A DNA stretch of 35,797 nucleotides from Pirellulaceae bacterium (GCA_025459265.1 JALOQX010000020.1:1-35797), one strand, 5' to 3'; shown: positions 1 through 9,830, counted from the first letter of the stretch. Numbers and translations are program-made. Notes: generated by a model not told the origin, from the sequence alone.

Positions 1-3000
1 GCATCGGCCACGGCGCCCGTGAAGATGTCGAACCGGTCATTGCCGTTGGCGACACCTGGCAAGGCCACAGCGTCCGCCTGACTCAGACGCACCAGGAGAC
101 TGCCATCGTCGCGACCGGTTACCTGGACCGTGTCGAGGCCGCCGAGCGTGTCGATCGTCACCGTGTCGAAGCCCTGCATGTCGCGCAGACGATAGAGCAG
201 CGGCTGCAGCGGGTCGACCGGATTGGCGTCCGCGACGACCACCAGCGGATTCGCGACATCCCCCGCCGCCGTGAAGTCGGCCGTCACTCGTTCCGCGCCG
301 CTGGTGCCGACGTTGTCCGGGTTCGTCCCGCGCAACGTGAGTGTGTCCGTATCGCTCAGGTCGCCGTCATCGTCCAGCACCACGATGTCCAGATTCGTCG
401 TGTAGCTGATGGCGACGATCGGTGTGCCAAACGCGCCATTGGTCGCGCGGAGTTCGCCCTGTTCCGGGCCGGACGGCTGAATCACGATATTCTCGGATAC
501 GCCGGCCTGCACCGCAGTGTGGTAGATCAGGAGATCCGCCGCCGCCCCGTCGGCCTGCACCGGATTCCCCTCGTCAAACCGCACGTCGATGCCCCAGGAC
601 GTCGGCGTGTTGTCCGCGTACGGCGTGAGTTCCAGCGTGTCGATGTCGTCCGGGCCCGCGCTGGGCGTGCCCGGCGGCGGATTCTGGTCGTCTCCGTACA
701 CGTTCAGAAACACGACGTTGCGGAACGCAATCGGCGTACTGCCGTTGATCCACAGGTAGAACTCGTTGTCCCCGTCGGTGTCCACGTCGAACCGCGGGTC
801 GACCGGCGCGCCGGTCGGGTTGTAGGCCGGGTTGCCGGCCAGTCCTGCCAACGACGGCAACAACGAGTCGACCTCTGCGCCGACGACGACGAAGCGATCG
901 TTCTGGTCCACCGCGGGATCGTTGTTGTCTCCGATCAGGTTCACCATCTGGCTTGTCAGGCCCGGCGTCAGAACGACGTTCTCGATCGAACTGAACGAGA
1001 GTCCCTTGGAAGTCTGGCCGGACACGGGGTTCGTGGTGGTGATCGTCACCTCGGGCGGTGTCGACTTGTCACTGAACACATTGATTTCACCCGGGGTCAC
1101 GACCGCCAGTCGATCGCCTTGCGGCGCGAAGGCGGGCACCGGGTCACCCCCGTTGATCTTCATCGCGAAATTGTACGAGAGGACGGCCACGATATCGTCG
1201 GCGATCCCGCTACCGGCCGGAACCGCTTCGAATCCCGCGTTGACGATCAGCCCATGCACCTTGTCATCGGTCAGCTGGACGAAGCTGGCCGTGTCGACGT
1301 TTACATCCAGCAACGGTCCGACGGAACCGTTGACCACCGTGACCCGCGCATCGGTCACCGTAATATCGTCATACGCGTTGCCGACACCGAAGCCGGGCAC
1401 AATGACGCCCACACCCAGCAGATCAAAGGGTGCGATGGTTGTGGCCGGATCCACCACCGGGTCCTCACTCGGTGCGTACACGTACAACTGATCGCCCGCA
1501 GCCGCTCCGTTGCCACGGATCGTCAGACCGGTCTGCCGCACTCCTTGCACCAGGATGTCGGGGCCGGACCCGCCTCCGGCGATCCCTGGATACGCACTGC
1601 CAAACGGATCGGCGTCCACGGGACCGTCCCACGGGTTCCCGTTGAGGAAGATCAGCGCTTCGCTGGCCGAGAACGGGGCGACGGTCAGGTCGTCGTCGCC
1701 CGCTGTGCCACGCACCGTGACGACATCGTCGTTGGCGGCATCGCCGGCAAACAGCACCTGCTCGGTCGTTCGAATGTCCAGCAACGTGCCGCCATCTATG
1801 CCGATAACCACGTCGCCGCTGGCCGCGGACTGATACGTCATCGTCACCGTCCGGGCGCCGCCGCCATCGAGCACGCGTACGAAGTCGCGGCTGCTCGTGT
1901 CGTCGTTGTCCGCCTGGCCGTTGATCTGCACGCTGGCGCCCGTGACCACGGCTCCGGCGGCCACGTACACGTTGAACACGTCCGGCGCGTCCTGGCCGTT
2001 GAACGTGTGGTCGGCGTCGGGGGCCAACTGGTCCGCCTGGATGTTGAACTCGCTGCCGCCGGAGCCATCGGTAATCGTGACCCGCGCGGTCGGGGCGGTG
2101 CCTCCGACTCCCGTCGCGTCGATGTTGAACTCGTTGGTGCCGTCGCCGGCGAGCACGTCGATGGCTTCCAGATCACTGTCGTAGAACAGGATCCCGTCCG
2201 GGCCGAAGATGCCGCCCGGAGTGACGGCAGCGCCGAAATCCCCGCCGCCGATCGTGGTGGCGTCCATGTGATACTGGTTGTCGCTCGCGTCGGAGAGGTC
2301 GATGATGTTGAGCGTGTCGTCGCCCGCTTGCGCGTTCAGGTCGATGGGGCTCACCACGCCGTTGGCGGTGCCGGCGAGCGGATTGGCCAGGTCGTCGTCG
2401 ATGTTGACGACGTCATCCCCGCCACCGGTGTTGAGCTCGGTCTCGGTCAATCCGGCCGCCGTGGATACGACGCTGAGGGTGTGGCCGGCATCATTCATGG
2501 AAATCTGCAGGCGACCGGCGTTGAGATTCACGTAGGTGATCAGTCCGCCGGTACCGCCGGGGCCGGTGATTCCGGCAATCGTCGTAGCGGTGATCGTGAC
2601 CGTTTCCGACGGGCCGGCACTGGCGGTGTCGTCGACGATCAGCGTGTCGTCGCCGGCGTTGCCGTTGACCAGCACCGTGCCCAGCAACCCGTCCACATCC
2701 GGGTCGGCGTCAAACAGCTGGAACAGGTCGTCCCCGCCGCCACCGTAGAGCTCGACCGCGACACCCGCGCCGTCGCCGCCACGCGTGTTGTTCCGCACGC
2801 GCAGCGTGTCCTCCGCGTTATCGTCAGCCAGCGTATCGCGACGACCGTCCAACACGATCAGGGACAAGGCTGCTTCAGCACCACCGAGACTGACCAGATC
2901 GAGCAGGTCCGCGCCGTCGTGACCAAAGATGCGGAGCGTGGTGAACGCTCCCGGCGCAAAGTCGAACGACTCGTACGGTCCGGCCGTCTCCTGGACCCGC

Positions 3001-6000
3001 GTGCCGCCCGCAATCAGCGGACTGGGCACCACCTGGAACACGTTGTCGGTCGGGTCACCGATGACAGTGAGCGTGTCGCCCCCAACGCTCGTCGTTAGCA
3101 CGGGCTCCAGATCCACAAAGTACATCTGCAGCGCCGCGCTGCCCGCGCTGGTCAGAATCTCGCCTTCCGAGGTCGTCGCGCCGGACCCGCCGCCGACACC
3201 GTCCCCGATGGCGTACGTCTGATCAAAGCCGGCCGCCAGGTTTCTGAACACCACGCGATCAGCGTCCGCGCCGCCGTCAAAGAGCAGACTGGGCACGCCG
3301 GGAATGTTGGGGTTGTCAAAACCGGCTCCCAGCGCCCCCGCGAACGTCGGCAGGCCGTTCTGACCGTCCACGATTAGCACGTCGTTGCCCGCCAGGCCGG
3401 ACACGGCCAGGTTGCTGATGACGTTTTTCGGCGCATTGAACTGCAGCACTCCCTCGCGGAATACCTGCAGATTCGCGCCGCTGGGATCCAACGCCACGCG
3501 GAACTCATTGGCGCCGGCATCTCCCTCGATCACGAGGTCCAGGACGCCGTTGACGGCACTGACGAATTCGATGCTGGTATAGGCCACCGCGCGATAGCCG
3601 CCGGGGAAACTGATCGAGCCGGCACCGGGCCCCGTGATCAGCACGGTGCCGCTCCCTGGTCCGGCCAGATCCACGGTCAGCTGATCACCGGGACTGGTGA
3701 AAAACACCGGATTGTTCCCGGCGATGGTGTAGGCGGTGTTGAGGCTCGGGGCGACGCTGATCGTGTCAGCGCCTGCTCCGGCCAGCAGGGTCAGATTCTC
3801 GGTGGTGGCGTCGTAGGTGATGCTCCCCGGGTTCGGTCCCGCCACGGACGTGGGCGCCACGCTGTACGCGGCGGGTGCCACGCGTGCGGAGTCGGAGACC
3901 ACGACCTGATCGGTACCCGGTCCGCCGATGAGCGTCAGGTTGCCGACGATATTGGAGAGATCGCCACCGCCGACGTTGAGCGTATCACCGCCGCCGCCGG
4001 CATTGATCGTCGTGGCGACCGAGGTGGACGGCACATCCACCGTGGCTCCCACGGTGTTCTGGGCAAGCAGCGTGACACCCACGACGCCCGTGTACGTCGC
4101 ACCTCCGAACGAGGGCCGCGTCAAACTCGTCCCTGTGACGGTCCAGGTATCGGCCGTCGCATTGAGTCGATCATCCACCAGCAACACGTCCCCGGCGCCG
4201 CCGCCGCCCTGGACGGTCACAGCATCCGTCACGCGCGCATTGCTGCCCGCGGTGCTGGGCACAATCGTGATCGTGTCCGCGTCGGCAGCTGTCTGAACCG
4301 CCAGCGCGGCGAACACCGCTCCGGCAGCCTCACCGATCCGGGACTGGATCACGTTGACGGTGTCGCCGCCCGCGTCCCCGTTGAGCACGATCTGGGTGAG
4401 CGCATCGGCCGTGGACCGCGGTCCGATGTTGACGGTAAACGCGTCGTCCCCGCCCAGCCCGTTGACGGTCACGACTCCCTTGTTGCGGAACTGAATGGAT
4501 TCGGCCAACCCGGCGAAGTTGATTTCGTAGGTCGTCTCGGTGCCACCGGTCACCGGATCCGGTACGCTCGAAAGCGGTCCGTCCACTACGTTGACAATGT
4601 TCGCATCGATTGCATCGTCGACGACCAGCGCTGCGGCCGGCACTAGATCCTCCACCGGCTCGAGGCCGGTAAAGGAAATCGTGACCGCGCCGCCATTGTA
4701 CGACAGCACGCCGGCGTGCCCCGTGGCCGTTCCCGGGGCCGGCGTGTAGCGACCCTGCATCGGCACACCCGGATCGCCGGTGTGCACCAGCCGGTCACTG
4801 GCACCAAACCCGCCTTCGTACTCGATCGGCACGGTGATCAACCCCTGCGATTGATCGACCACCAGTGTATCGCTGCCGCCCCGGCCGTCGACGGTGATCT
4901 TGGTGAGCTTGGACATGGCGACCGAGCCGAGGAACGTGCCGTTGAGCGACACGTCGAGAACGCTGCTGTCGCCGCTGTTGGCCACCAGGACGAACGTGTC
5001 GTTCTGGTTCACGACGTCGCGATCACCGGCCAGCGGCAGTTCGCCGCCAGTCAACACGAGGATCGCGTCGACCGTCTGGATCAGTCCGGCCCCGGAGGCA
5101 AGATCGAAGCCTGCCGGCGCGATATCGATGGCGGAGGCGATCAGCGTGTTGCGCAGATCCGGCGGCGCGAGCGTCAGATCGAAGCTCTTGACCAGCGCCG
5201 CCACGGCCGCCGCATTCGGGGCCGCTGCGGAGGTCCCGAAGAAGCTGGCAAAACCGGGCACCGATGTGCTCGTGCCGTCCACCGCCGTCAACACAGGCTT
5301 GTTGATGATCTGCAGCGGAATCGGATTGCCCGCCGTGTCGAGCGAGCGGGTGACCGGCCCGCGCGACGAATACGACTGGATGGTCAGCGGCGTCTGCCAC
5401 CAGGCCGCGGCCACACTGATCGCGTCCGCCGTACCGTTGTGACCGGGGTTGTGCGGATTGTTCAGCGCGCCGGCCACCCCGAGATGCTCGCCCACCACCG
5501 GATCGTTGAAACCGATCCACTTGAAGCGCGTCGCGGTGTTGCCGCCGAACTCCTGGATCACCATCTGCGCCGTGATCGGCGCGCCGGTCGTGTTGTTGTA
5601 GGTCAGGATCTCGCGCGGCTCCCCCGTGGCCGGATTGAACTCGATCGCCGCGTCCAGGATCTGCGTGCCGGCCCCGTTGAGCAAAAACACGTCGAAGTCC
5701 GAGACCACTCCCCCAAAAGGTTCGTCGTACTGGAACACGATCGTGGTGATGCCCGTCCCGAGCGTGATGGTCTGGGTCAGATCGTTGGACCCATTCCAGT
5801 CGTGATACTTGCCTGCGTTGAGCGTGGGAATATTGGGGAAGGGATCCGTGTTGTAGCTCTGGAGGTTCAGCGGGGCTTCGTAACCGCTCGTGCCCCGATT
5901 GCCCGCCGAGCTGAAATAGGTCACACCCGAGGCCACGGCAGCTGTGACCGCCTGCGCTGCCAGACCGTCCTCGAAGAAGGGTTCCGTCGTCAGGCCGTTA

Positions 6001-6851
6001 AGATCATCCACCACGATCGTCGCGCCGTAGCCGACCAGCGCGTTGATCGCAGCGGCCATGGCCGCGTCGCCACCGATGCCCGAGGCAAACGCGAGTGCGG
6101 CACCCGGCGCGATGTCGTAAATCAGTTCCAACATGGCCCGGCCTTCGTCCGTACCATCCGACGGCTCGGGACGCAACAAGGGAATCCCTGGCGGCAGATC
6201 CCCCGTGGCCACCGAATCGGCTAAACCCCCGTCGACCTGATCCGCACTGTCGGAGATCACGCCGACCGTCACACCCGCGCCGTTGATGTCAAACAGCCCC
6301 TTGGCGGAATCGGCCAGCAAGACCGACTCGGCCTCGTTCACCGTGGATCCTTCGCTATCGGTCGGCTGCACGCGGATGATCGGCATCACCGAAACGACGC
6401 CACTGGCGGCCGCCACCGTTTCCAGCGCGCCAAGCGGCAGATACCCTTCGAGGATCCCCGCGTGCGCGGCCGTCGCCATCAGCTGGAAGCCCGCATCCGC
6501 CAACACGGTCAGCACATCCGACATCTCGCCCGACGTGCGGATCGTCGAGTACACAGCGTTGCCCCGCACCAGCATCTGACTGCCGGAATCCGGTGCGAAT
6601 TGCGGCGGGTTGCCGCCGTCCTCAAGATACGCCACGTACCGGTCGTGCAAGGACCGGAGTTCCATCCCCACATTCGGCATGGTCCCGTTGTAGGTCGCCA
6701 GCAGCAGGCGTGCTTCCAACGATTCCACGCGCAACGATCGATCCACATGACGCCCCACGACATTCCGCCGCGCCAGCCGGCGTCGGGCGTAGCGATTTTC
6801 CCTCGACACGCGACGAGACGAATTCCGATCGTATGCAGTTCGACGGTTCAC
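1..6851 (-). CDS. Giant secreted surface protein with subtilase-like domain (3' end outside window)
   Basis: A single open frame of 2283 codons runs leftward off the window edge. I chose GTG at 6851 because GAGAGGAG lies just upstream. The N-terminus is Arg-rich and carries SLRVESLEARLLLA at residues 39-52, a motif seen at the start of many planctomycete surface proteins. Residues about 185-575 look like a peptidase S8/S53 fold: Asp201 in VGVISDSAD, Glu236 in DEGRAM followed by APGA, Asn318 in YFSSAGN (oxyanion hole), an SYSSRGPV stretch, and Ser541 in FFGTSAAAP. Glu stands where subtilisins have His. The remaining 1700 residues are Gly/Asp/Val/Thr-rich beta repeats such as GGGGDTLNVGGGD and GNAGDDTLIVDD, resembling degenerate hemolysin-type or cadherin/Calx-beta extracellular repeats. 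Likely exported and surface-bound. Whether it is an active protease is unknown. Confidence 0.85.
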   Translation of the reverse strand, partial: MNRRTAYDRNSSRRVSRENRYARRRLARRNVVGRHVDRSLRVESLEARLLLATYNGTMPNVGMELRSLHDRYVAYLEDGGNPPQFAPDSGSQMLVRGNAVYSTIRTSGEMSDVLTVLADAGFQLMATAAHAGILEGYLPLGALETVAAASGVVSVMPIIRVQPTDSEGSTVNEAESVLLADSAKGLFDINGAGVTVGVISDSADQVDGGLADSVATGDLPPGIPLLRPEPSDGTDEGRAMLELIYDIAPGAALAFASGIGGDAAMAAAINALVGYGATIVVDDLNGLTTEPFFEDGLAAQAVTAAVASGVTYFSSAGNRGTSGYEAPLNLQSYNTDPFPNIPTLNAGKYHDWNGSNDLTQTITLGTGITTIVFQYDEPFGGVVSDFDVFLLNGAGTQILDAAIEFNPATGEPREILTYNNTTGAPITAQMVIQEFGGNTATRFKWIGFNDPVVGEHLGVAGALNNPHNPGHNGTADAISVAAAWWQTPLTIQSYSSRGPVTRSLDTAGNPIPLQIINKPVLTAVDGTSTSVPGFASFFGTSAAAPNAAAVAALVKSFDLTLAPPDLRNTLIASAIDIAPAGFDLASGAGLIQTVDAILVLTGGELPLAGDRDVVNQNDTFVLVANSGDSSVLDVSLNGTFLGSVAMSKLTKITVDGRGGSDTLVVDQSQGLITVPIEYEGGFGASDRLVHTGDPGVPMQGRYTPAPGTATGHAGVLSYNGGAVTISFTGLEPVEDLVPAAALVVDDAIDANIVNVVDGPLSSVPDPVTGGTETTYEINFAGLAESIQFRNKGVVTVNGLGGDDAFTVNIGPRSTADALTQIVLNGDAGGDTVNVIQSRIGEAAGAVFAALAVQTAADADTITIVPSTAGSNARVTDAVTVQGGGGAGDVLLVDDRLNATADTWTVTGTSLTRPSFGGATYTGVVGVTLLAQNTVGATVDVPSTSVATTINAGGGGDTLNVGGGDLSNIVGNLTLIGGPGTDQVVVSDSARVAPAAYSVAPTSVAGPNPGSITYDATTENLTLLAGAGADTISVAPSLNTAYTIAGNNPVFFTSPGDQLTVDLAGPGSGTVLITGPGAGSISFPGGYRAVAYTSIEFVSAVNGVLDLVIEGDAGANEFRVALDPSGANLQVFREGVLQFNAPKNVISNLAVSGLAGNDVLIVDGQNGLPTFAGALGAGFDNPNIPGVPSLLFDGGADADRVVFRNLAAGFDQTYAIGDGVGGGSGATTSEGEILTSAGSAALQMYFVDLEPVLTTSVGGDTLTVIGDPTDNVFQVVPSPLIAGGTRVQETAGPYESFDFAPGAFTTLRIFGHDGADLLDLVSLGGAEAALSLIVLDGRRDTLADDNAEDTLRVRNNTRGGDGAGVAVELYGGGGDDLFQLFDADPDVDGLLGTVLVNGNAGDDTLIVDDTASAGPSETVTITATTIAGITGPGGTGGLITYVNLNAGRLQISMNDAGHTLSVVSTAAGLTETELNTGGGDDVVNIDDDLANPLAGTANGVVSPIDLNAQAGDDTLNIIDLSDASDNQYHMDATTIGGGDFGAAVTPGGIFGPDGILFYDSDLEAIDVLAGDGTNEFNIDATGVGGTAPTARVTITDGSGGSEFNIQADQLAPDADHTFNGQDAPDVFNVYVAAGAVVTGASVQINGQADNDDTSSRDFVRVLDGGGARTVTMTYQSAASGDVVIGIDGGTLLDIRTTEQVLFAGDAANDDVVTVRGTAGDDDLTVAPFSASEALIFLNGNPWDGPVDADPFGSAYPGIAGGGSGPDILVQGVRQTGLTIRGNGAAAGDQLYVYAPSEDPVVDPATTIAPFDLLGVGVIVPGFGVGNAYDDITVTDARVTVVNGSVGPLLDVNVDTASFVQLTDDKVHGLIVNAGFEAVPAGSGIADDIVAVLSYNFAMKINGGDPVPAFAPQGDRLAVVTPGEINVFSDKSTPPEVTITTTNPVSGQTSKGLSFSSIENVVLTPGLTSQMVNLIGDNNDPAVDQNDRFVVVGAEVDSLLPSLAGLAGNPAYNPTGAPVDPRFDVDTDGDNEFYLWINGSTPIAFRNVVFLNVYGDDQNPPPGTPSAGPDDIDTLELTPYADNTPTSWGIDVRFDEGNPVQADGAAADLLIYHTAVQAGVSENIVIQPSGPEQGELRATNGAFGTPIVAISYTTNLDIVVLDDDGDLSDTDTLTLRGTNPDNVGTSGAERVTADFTAAGDVANPLVVVADANPVDPLQPLLYRLRDMQGFDTVTIDTLGGLDTVQVTGRDDGSLLVRLSQADAVALPGVANGNDRFDIFTGAVAD

Positions 6852-7007
6852 GGGACGCTCCTCTCGATGACTGTTTCCCGAACGCTCGCGGCCGCTTCCA
6901 GCAACAGGCAAGTTGGGTACCGAAATCCATTACCGCTGCGCGAGAGCGCGGAGACGACGCGGCCATTGACGGTGTATAAAATACGAACTACGGCGAATCT
7001 AGGAGGG

Positions 7008-7036
7008 ATCGTAAACCCTAAAATCGTCATAGTCAA
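7008..7036 (-). promoter_or_regulatory. Candidate sigma70-type promoter for the giant surface gene
   Basis: On the minus strand TTGACT (7036-7031) is followed after exactly 17 bases by TACGAT (7013-7008). These match the -35 box at 5/6 and the -10 box at 4/6. The predicted start near 7000 leaves a leader of about 150 nt before the GTG at 6851. Sequence match only. Confidence 0.4.
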
Positions 7037-7302
7037 TAAGCTCTATGGAATTTAACGCCCTGTGGCCCCCCCGCCCGAGGCGCGGGTCCGGCGGGACCGA
7101 GTCAACGAGGCAGCTGGCTGCCAGGTCGATCACAACACGCGATGGGGGAGAGGGCAGGGTAAGGGAGCAACGGGGCGACCGGGCGTCCAGACGCAACCCT
7201 CGTCGCACGGCAGGGACAACAGCCGGCACGGCGGCGCATCAGCCCGGGGCGGGGGGTGGTGCCGGCTGAGCGGTTGTGCCCTGGTGCCGGCAGGACGCAA
7301 CG
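7037..7302. other. Intergenic stretch without a recognised gene
   Basis: This is the rest of the gap between the giant gene's promoter and the terminator of the barrel gene. It contains a G-rich run (GATGGGGGAGAGGGCAGGG near 7141) but no reading frame with a plausible start and protein-like composition. Confidence 0.5.
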
Positions 7303-7329
7303 AAAACCAGCCGGTCAGGGACCGGCTGG
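7303..7329 (-). terminator. Rho-independent terminator of the Lpg1974-type gene
   Basis: A perfect 10-bp stem (7307-7316 with 7320-7329, CCAGCCGGTC / GACCGGCTGG, loop of 3) is followed on the minus strand by TTTTCG. It lies 41 bases past the stop codon of the gene ending at 7370. Confidence 0.75.
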
Positions 7330-7369
7330 CGCGGGCGTTTTCGACGGAGGAGGCTGCGTCGCGTGCGAA

Positions 7370-8530
7370 CTAGAAGCGGCCTTCACACCGCAGGACCAAG
7401 CCGTCGAAGCTCATGTTGCCGCTGAGTCCGACGAAGTCGTTGTTGCGCACTGCGGCGATCCACTCATCTGTCTTGACCGTGTTGTACCAGGCACTGATCA
7501 TGTAGCCACCGGTCAGCCGCCACGTGCCGCAGCGGCTCTGCCAGCCGGCCCCAACCTCGAGGTCCAACATCGGCACAATCCGCCCGGCCTTCCAGGTCGT
7601 ATTGACCACCTCCGGGTCGAAGCTCTGCGTCTGGAGATAGTCGGCTGTGAAGTCGCCGGCAATCAGATTGCCATAGGTCTTGCCGTAGATCAGCCAGCGC
7701 CGGCTCATCGAGTAGCGTTCGCCCTCCAGGCCCAAACGGATGCCGGCTCCGTAGAAATCGATCTCGCTGCGGACGCTCTCGGTGCCCGTGGCGACGAAGT
7801 CGGCCGCGAAGTCCTGGCTGAACTCTCCAGCTCGGACGCCCACCAGGAACGACAGGTTGTGGTCACCCCCACAACTCAACACACGACGATAATCCACGTC
7901 GAGGAACTGGAACTCGATGTCGTGACTCGCCTGCGCGGAGAGGAAATCCTGAGCCGCGGTGAGCGTGCCAGGGTGCGATACCAGTGACCGGATCACGTTC
8001 GGCGCTGTCGTGGTGATTTCATCCGTGCGCGTGGATTCGAAGTACGTGTACTGGCCGCCAATGCTGCTGCAGCCGTCCAGGACATAATTGAACCCAAGTC
8101 GGAAGGCAGGGTCGTAGTCCTGATCTACCACGCCCATCCGGCCCACCTGGATCGGATTGGCTGTGGGCGGTGCCACGATCGGCCCGTCAATCGGCACGCC
8201 GTAGGCGACTTCCGAATTGCGGGCCTGTAAGTATAGAAACTCACCGTACACGGCCACCTTGTGGCACCAGCACGGGTCACCACAGGCACACTCTGGACAC
8301 GTGCCTTCGCCGCACGGCACGGCGGACGCCGCCGCCGGCACGGCCGCATCCTGACGGACGTCGTACCCAGCCGGTACGGCCGGCGCGTAGGGCATCGGAT
8401 AAGCCATGGGGGCCACCGGCGCGTAGGCCCCCATCATCTGCTGGGGCGGCAGAGGCTGGGCACCCACGTGCCGCGCACCGAAGGACAGGATCCCGATGGC
8501 CGTGACTGTGACGAAGAGTCGCAATTTCAT
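7370..8530 (-). CDS. Lpg1974-family pore-forming outer-membrane protein
   Basis: 386 residues from ATG at 8530, preceded by GGGGGGA. An upstream in-frame extension exists, but this ATG opens a clear signal peptide (MKLRLFVTVTAIGILSFGA, cleavage near VGA-Q). Residues 25-70 form a Pro/Ala/Met/Tyr-rich linker. A cluster of six Cys follows at residues 73-89 (CGEGTCPECACGDPCWCH). From about residue 92 the protein shows amphipathic beta strands (VYGEFLYLQA) and ends in Phe, as outer-membrane barrels do. The pattern fits the Legionella_OMP/Lpg1974 family that is expanded in planctomycetes. It probably forms an outer-membrane pore or structural barrel; the substrate is unknown. Transcribed alone, with its own terminator at 7303-7329. 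Confidence 0.75.
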   Translation of the reverse strand: MKLRLFVTVTAIGILSFGARHVGAQPLPPQQMMGAYAPVAPMAYPMPYAPAVPAGYDVRQDAAVPAAASAVPCGEGTCPECACGDPCWCHKVAVYGEFLYLQARNSEVAYGVPIDGPIVAPPTANPIQVGRMGVVDQDYDPAFRLGFNYVLDGCSSIGGQYTYFESTRTDEITTTAPNVIRSLVSHPGTLTAAQDFLSAQASHDIEFQFLDVDYRRVLSCGGDHNLSFLVGVRAGEFSQDFAADFVATGTESVRSEIDFYGAGIRLGLEGERYSMSRRWLIYGKTYGNLIAGDFTADYLQTQSFDPEVVNTTWKAGRIVPMLDLEVGAGWQSRCGTWRLTGGYMISAWYNTVKTDEWIAAVRNNDFVGLSGNMSFDGLVLRCEGRF

Positions 8531-8644
8531 GGATAAAATCCCCCCGTGTGTTTTCGCCCGATAAATCCCATCGACCGGAATCAGCACCAAATCAAGTTCA
8601 ACGCGTGCGTCCAGCAAAGTCACTGCAGTTTCGCCAGATTGTCA

Positions 8645-8776
8645 GAGGGCGGAGGACAGAGGGCGGAGGGCAGAGGGCGGAGGACAGAGGGCGGAGGACA
8701 GAGGGCGGAGGACAGAGGGCGGAGGACAGAGGACAGAGGACAGAGGGCGGAGGACAGAGGGCAGGGCGGAGGGCGG
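8645..8776 (+). repeat. Polypurine tandem repeat, about 14-bp unit
   Basis: Imperfect tandem copies of GAGGGCGGAGGACA with some 7-bp half units (GAGGACA). The plus strand is almost pure purine. The same units recur on the opposite strand at 15837-15940. It lies in the gap 8531-8905 upstream of the barrel gene. Reading frames across it are repeat artefacts. Confidence 0.9.
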
Positions 8777-8804
8777 TTCTCTTTCGACAGGGTGAACAGC
8801 ATTC

Positions 8805-8861
8805 ACAGGATGGGGTGCGCTATGAGACAGGTGGACTCGCCTGTGGCGCATCCCATCCTGT
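8805..8861. terminator. Long hairpin downstream of the PhyH-type gene
   Basis: ACAGGATGGGGTGCGC (8805-8820) pairs with GCGCATCCCATCCTGT (8846-8861) over 16 bp with one G-T pair. A small inner ACAGG/CCTGT stem sits in the loop. It begins 44 bases past the stop codon at 8906, so it may end or protect that transcript, but no U-run follows. It is followed by ATCCTGT-type short repeats (8854-8880) like those in the 29241 and 31971 repeats. Confidence 0.4.
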
Positions 8862-8905
8862 CCATCCTGTTCATCCTGTCGTCATGCCGCCGCCCGACCA
8901 ACTGC

Positions 8906-9778
8906 TCACGGCGCAAACAGCAGCGGAAAGAACTGCCCACCCAGGGGCTGTCCGACCGGCAGCGGCGGGACCCCGGACAGCAGTGGCTCGGTTGAGGCGG
9001 ATCGTACACCGTCACGAACGGCGTTGATGACCGTGGCGCGGCGCGGCCGGTCCGTCCGGTTGGCGAACGAGCCGTGCACCATCAGCGGATGGTGGAACGT
9101 GCACTCGCCGCGTTTGAGCTCCACCGCGACCGGCTGGCGGAATTGCTCCCACTGGGCATCGGACAGCACCCCGCGGATCGCGTCCATGTCCCCCGCCAGC
9201 CCGGTGATCTCAAGCAGATCCCAACGGTGGCTGCCGGGGACGTAGTGCACGCAGCCATTGTCGATCGAGCTGTCGTCCAGGCCAATCCAGCAGGTGAGGT
9301 GCGCCATGGGCTGCGTCCGGGTCCAGTATGAATAGTCCTGGTGCCAGGCGACCACGCCGCCGTGCCGCGCGGGTTTGCAGAACAGCTGATCGTGCCAGAA
9401 CCGCACGGCACCACCCAACAGCTGGCTGGCTGGGACCGTGAACGCCGGATGCCAGAGCAGATCGTGGAACGCCTGGCCGATCCGCCACGCACCCAGTGCG
9501 TGAAAGAGCACCGTAGTGGGATCGGACGACTCGTTGGTGTGGTACTCGTACCACAATTCGCGACCGGGATGCTCTGCCTGGAAGAAGACGTTGAGTTCCT
9601 CCCGGAGGACTTCCACCTGCTCGTCACTCAGCACGCGCACCCCCGGCAGGTAGCCTTGTTCGTGGTAGAACGCCACCTGGTCGTCGGAAAGACGCCAGTC
9701 GCCAGACTCGTGCGGGTCGACGACCTGGGGAAACAGACAGGTGACGGGATGATGGTACTTCGAGAGGTCTTCGACCAT
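8906..9778 (-). CDS. Phytanoyl-CoA dioxygenase (PhyH) family protein
   Basis: 290 residues from ATG at 9778, with GGGAG nine bases upstream. This is a non-haem Fe(II)/2-oxoglutarate oxygenase by family. The iron-binding HxD is His146-Gln-Asp148 in AWHQDYSYW. The distal His is probably His235 in HHPLMVHGS, followed by Arg residues at 241-247 that would bind 2-oxoglutarate. The region PGSHRW (181-186) is typical of the fold. Length fits the family. It has no signal peptide, so it is cytoplasmic. Such proteins hydroxylate diverse small molecules, and the substrate cannot be told from sequence. It shares strand with the antiporter gene, whose end lies 122 bases upstream. They may be co-transcribed. 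Confidence 0.85.
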   Translation of the reverse strand: MVEDLSKYHHPVTCLFPQVVDPHESGDWRLSDDQVAFYHEQGYLPGVRVLSDEQVEVLREELNVFFQAEHPGRELWYEYHTNESSDPTTVLFHALGAWRIGQAFHDLLWHPAFTVPASQLLGGAVRFWHDQLFCKPARHGGVVAWHQDYSYWTRTQPMAHLTCWIGLDDSSIDNGCVHYVPGSHRWDLLEITGLAGDMDAIRGVLSDAQWEQFRQPVAVELKRGECTFHHPLMVHGSFANRTDRPRRATVINAVRDGVRSASTEPLLSGVPPLPVGQPLGGQFFPLLFAP

Positions 9779-9814
9779 GGAGAGAGGCTCCCGCGTGATG
9801 CCCGACTAGCGACC

Positions 9815-9830
9815 CACTCCGCGCGGAGTG
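9815..9830. other. 16-bp perfect palindrome upstream of the PhyH-type gene
   Basis: CACTCCGCGCGGAGTG reads the same on both strands. It lies 37 bases upstream of the PhyH start and downstream of the antiporter stop. It could be an operator or a short RNA hairpin. No regulator is identified. Confidence 0.35.

Noticed and set aside
519-3098. 859-codon open frame on the plus strand
   Set aside because: It is antisense to the giant minus-strand gene, has Arg/His/Val/Asp-biased sequence without domains, and arises from high GC content. The frame at 4716-6224 is the same case.
6848-7036. 62-codon minus frame whose TGA overlaps the GTG of the giant gene
   Set aside because: The candidate promoter lies inside its start region, it has no ribosome site, and its composition is not convincing.
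8548-9027. Plus-strand frames across the polypurine repeat
   Set aside because: They consist mainly of repeat translation (RTEGGGQRAEDRG) and antisense of the PhyH-type gene.
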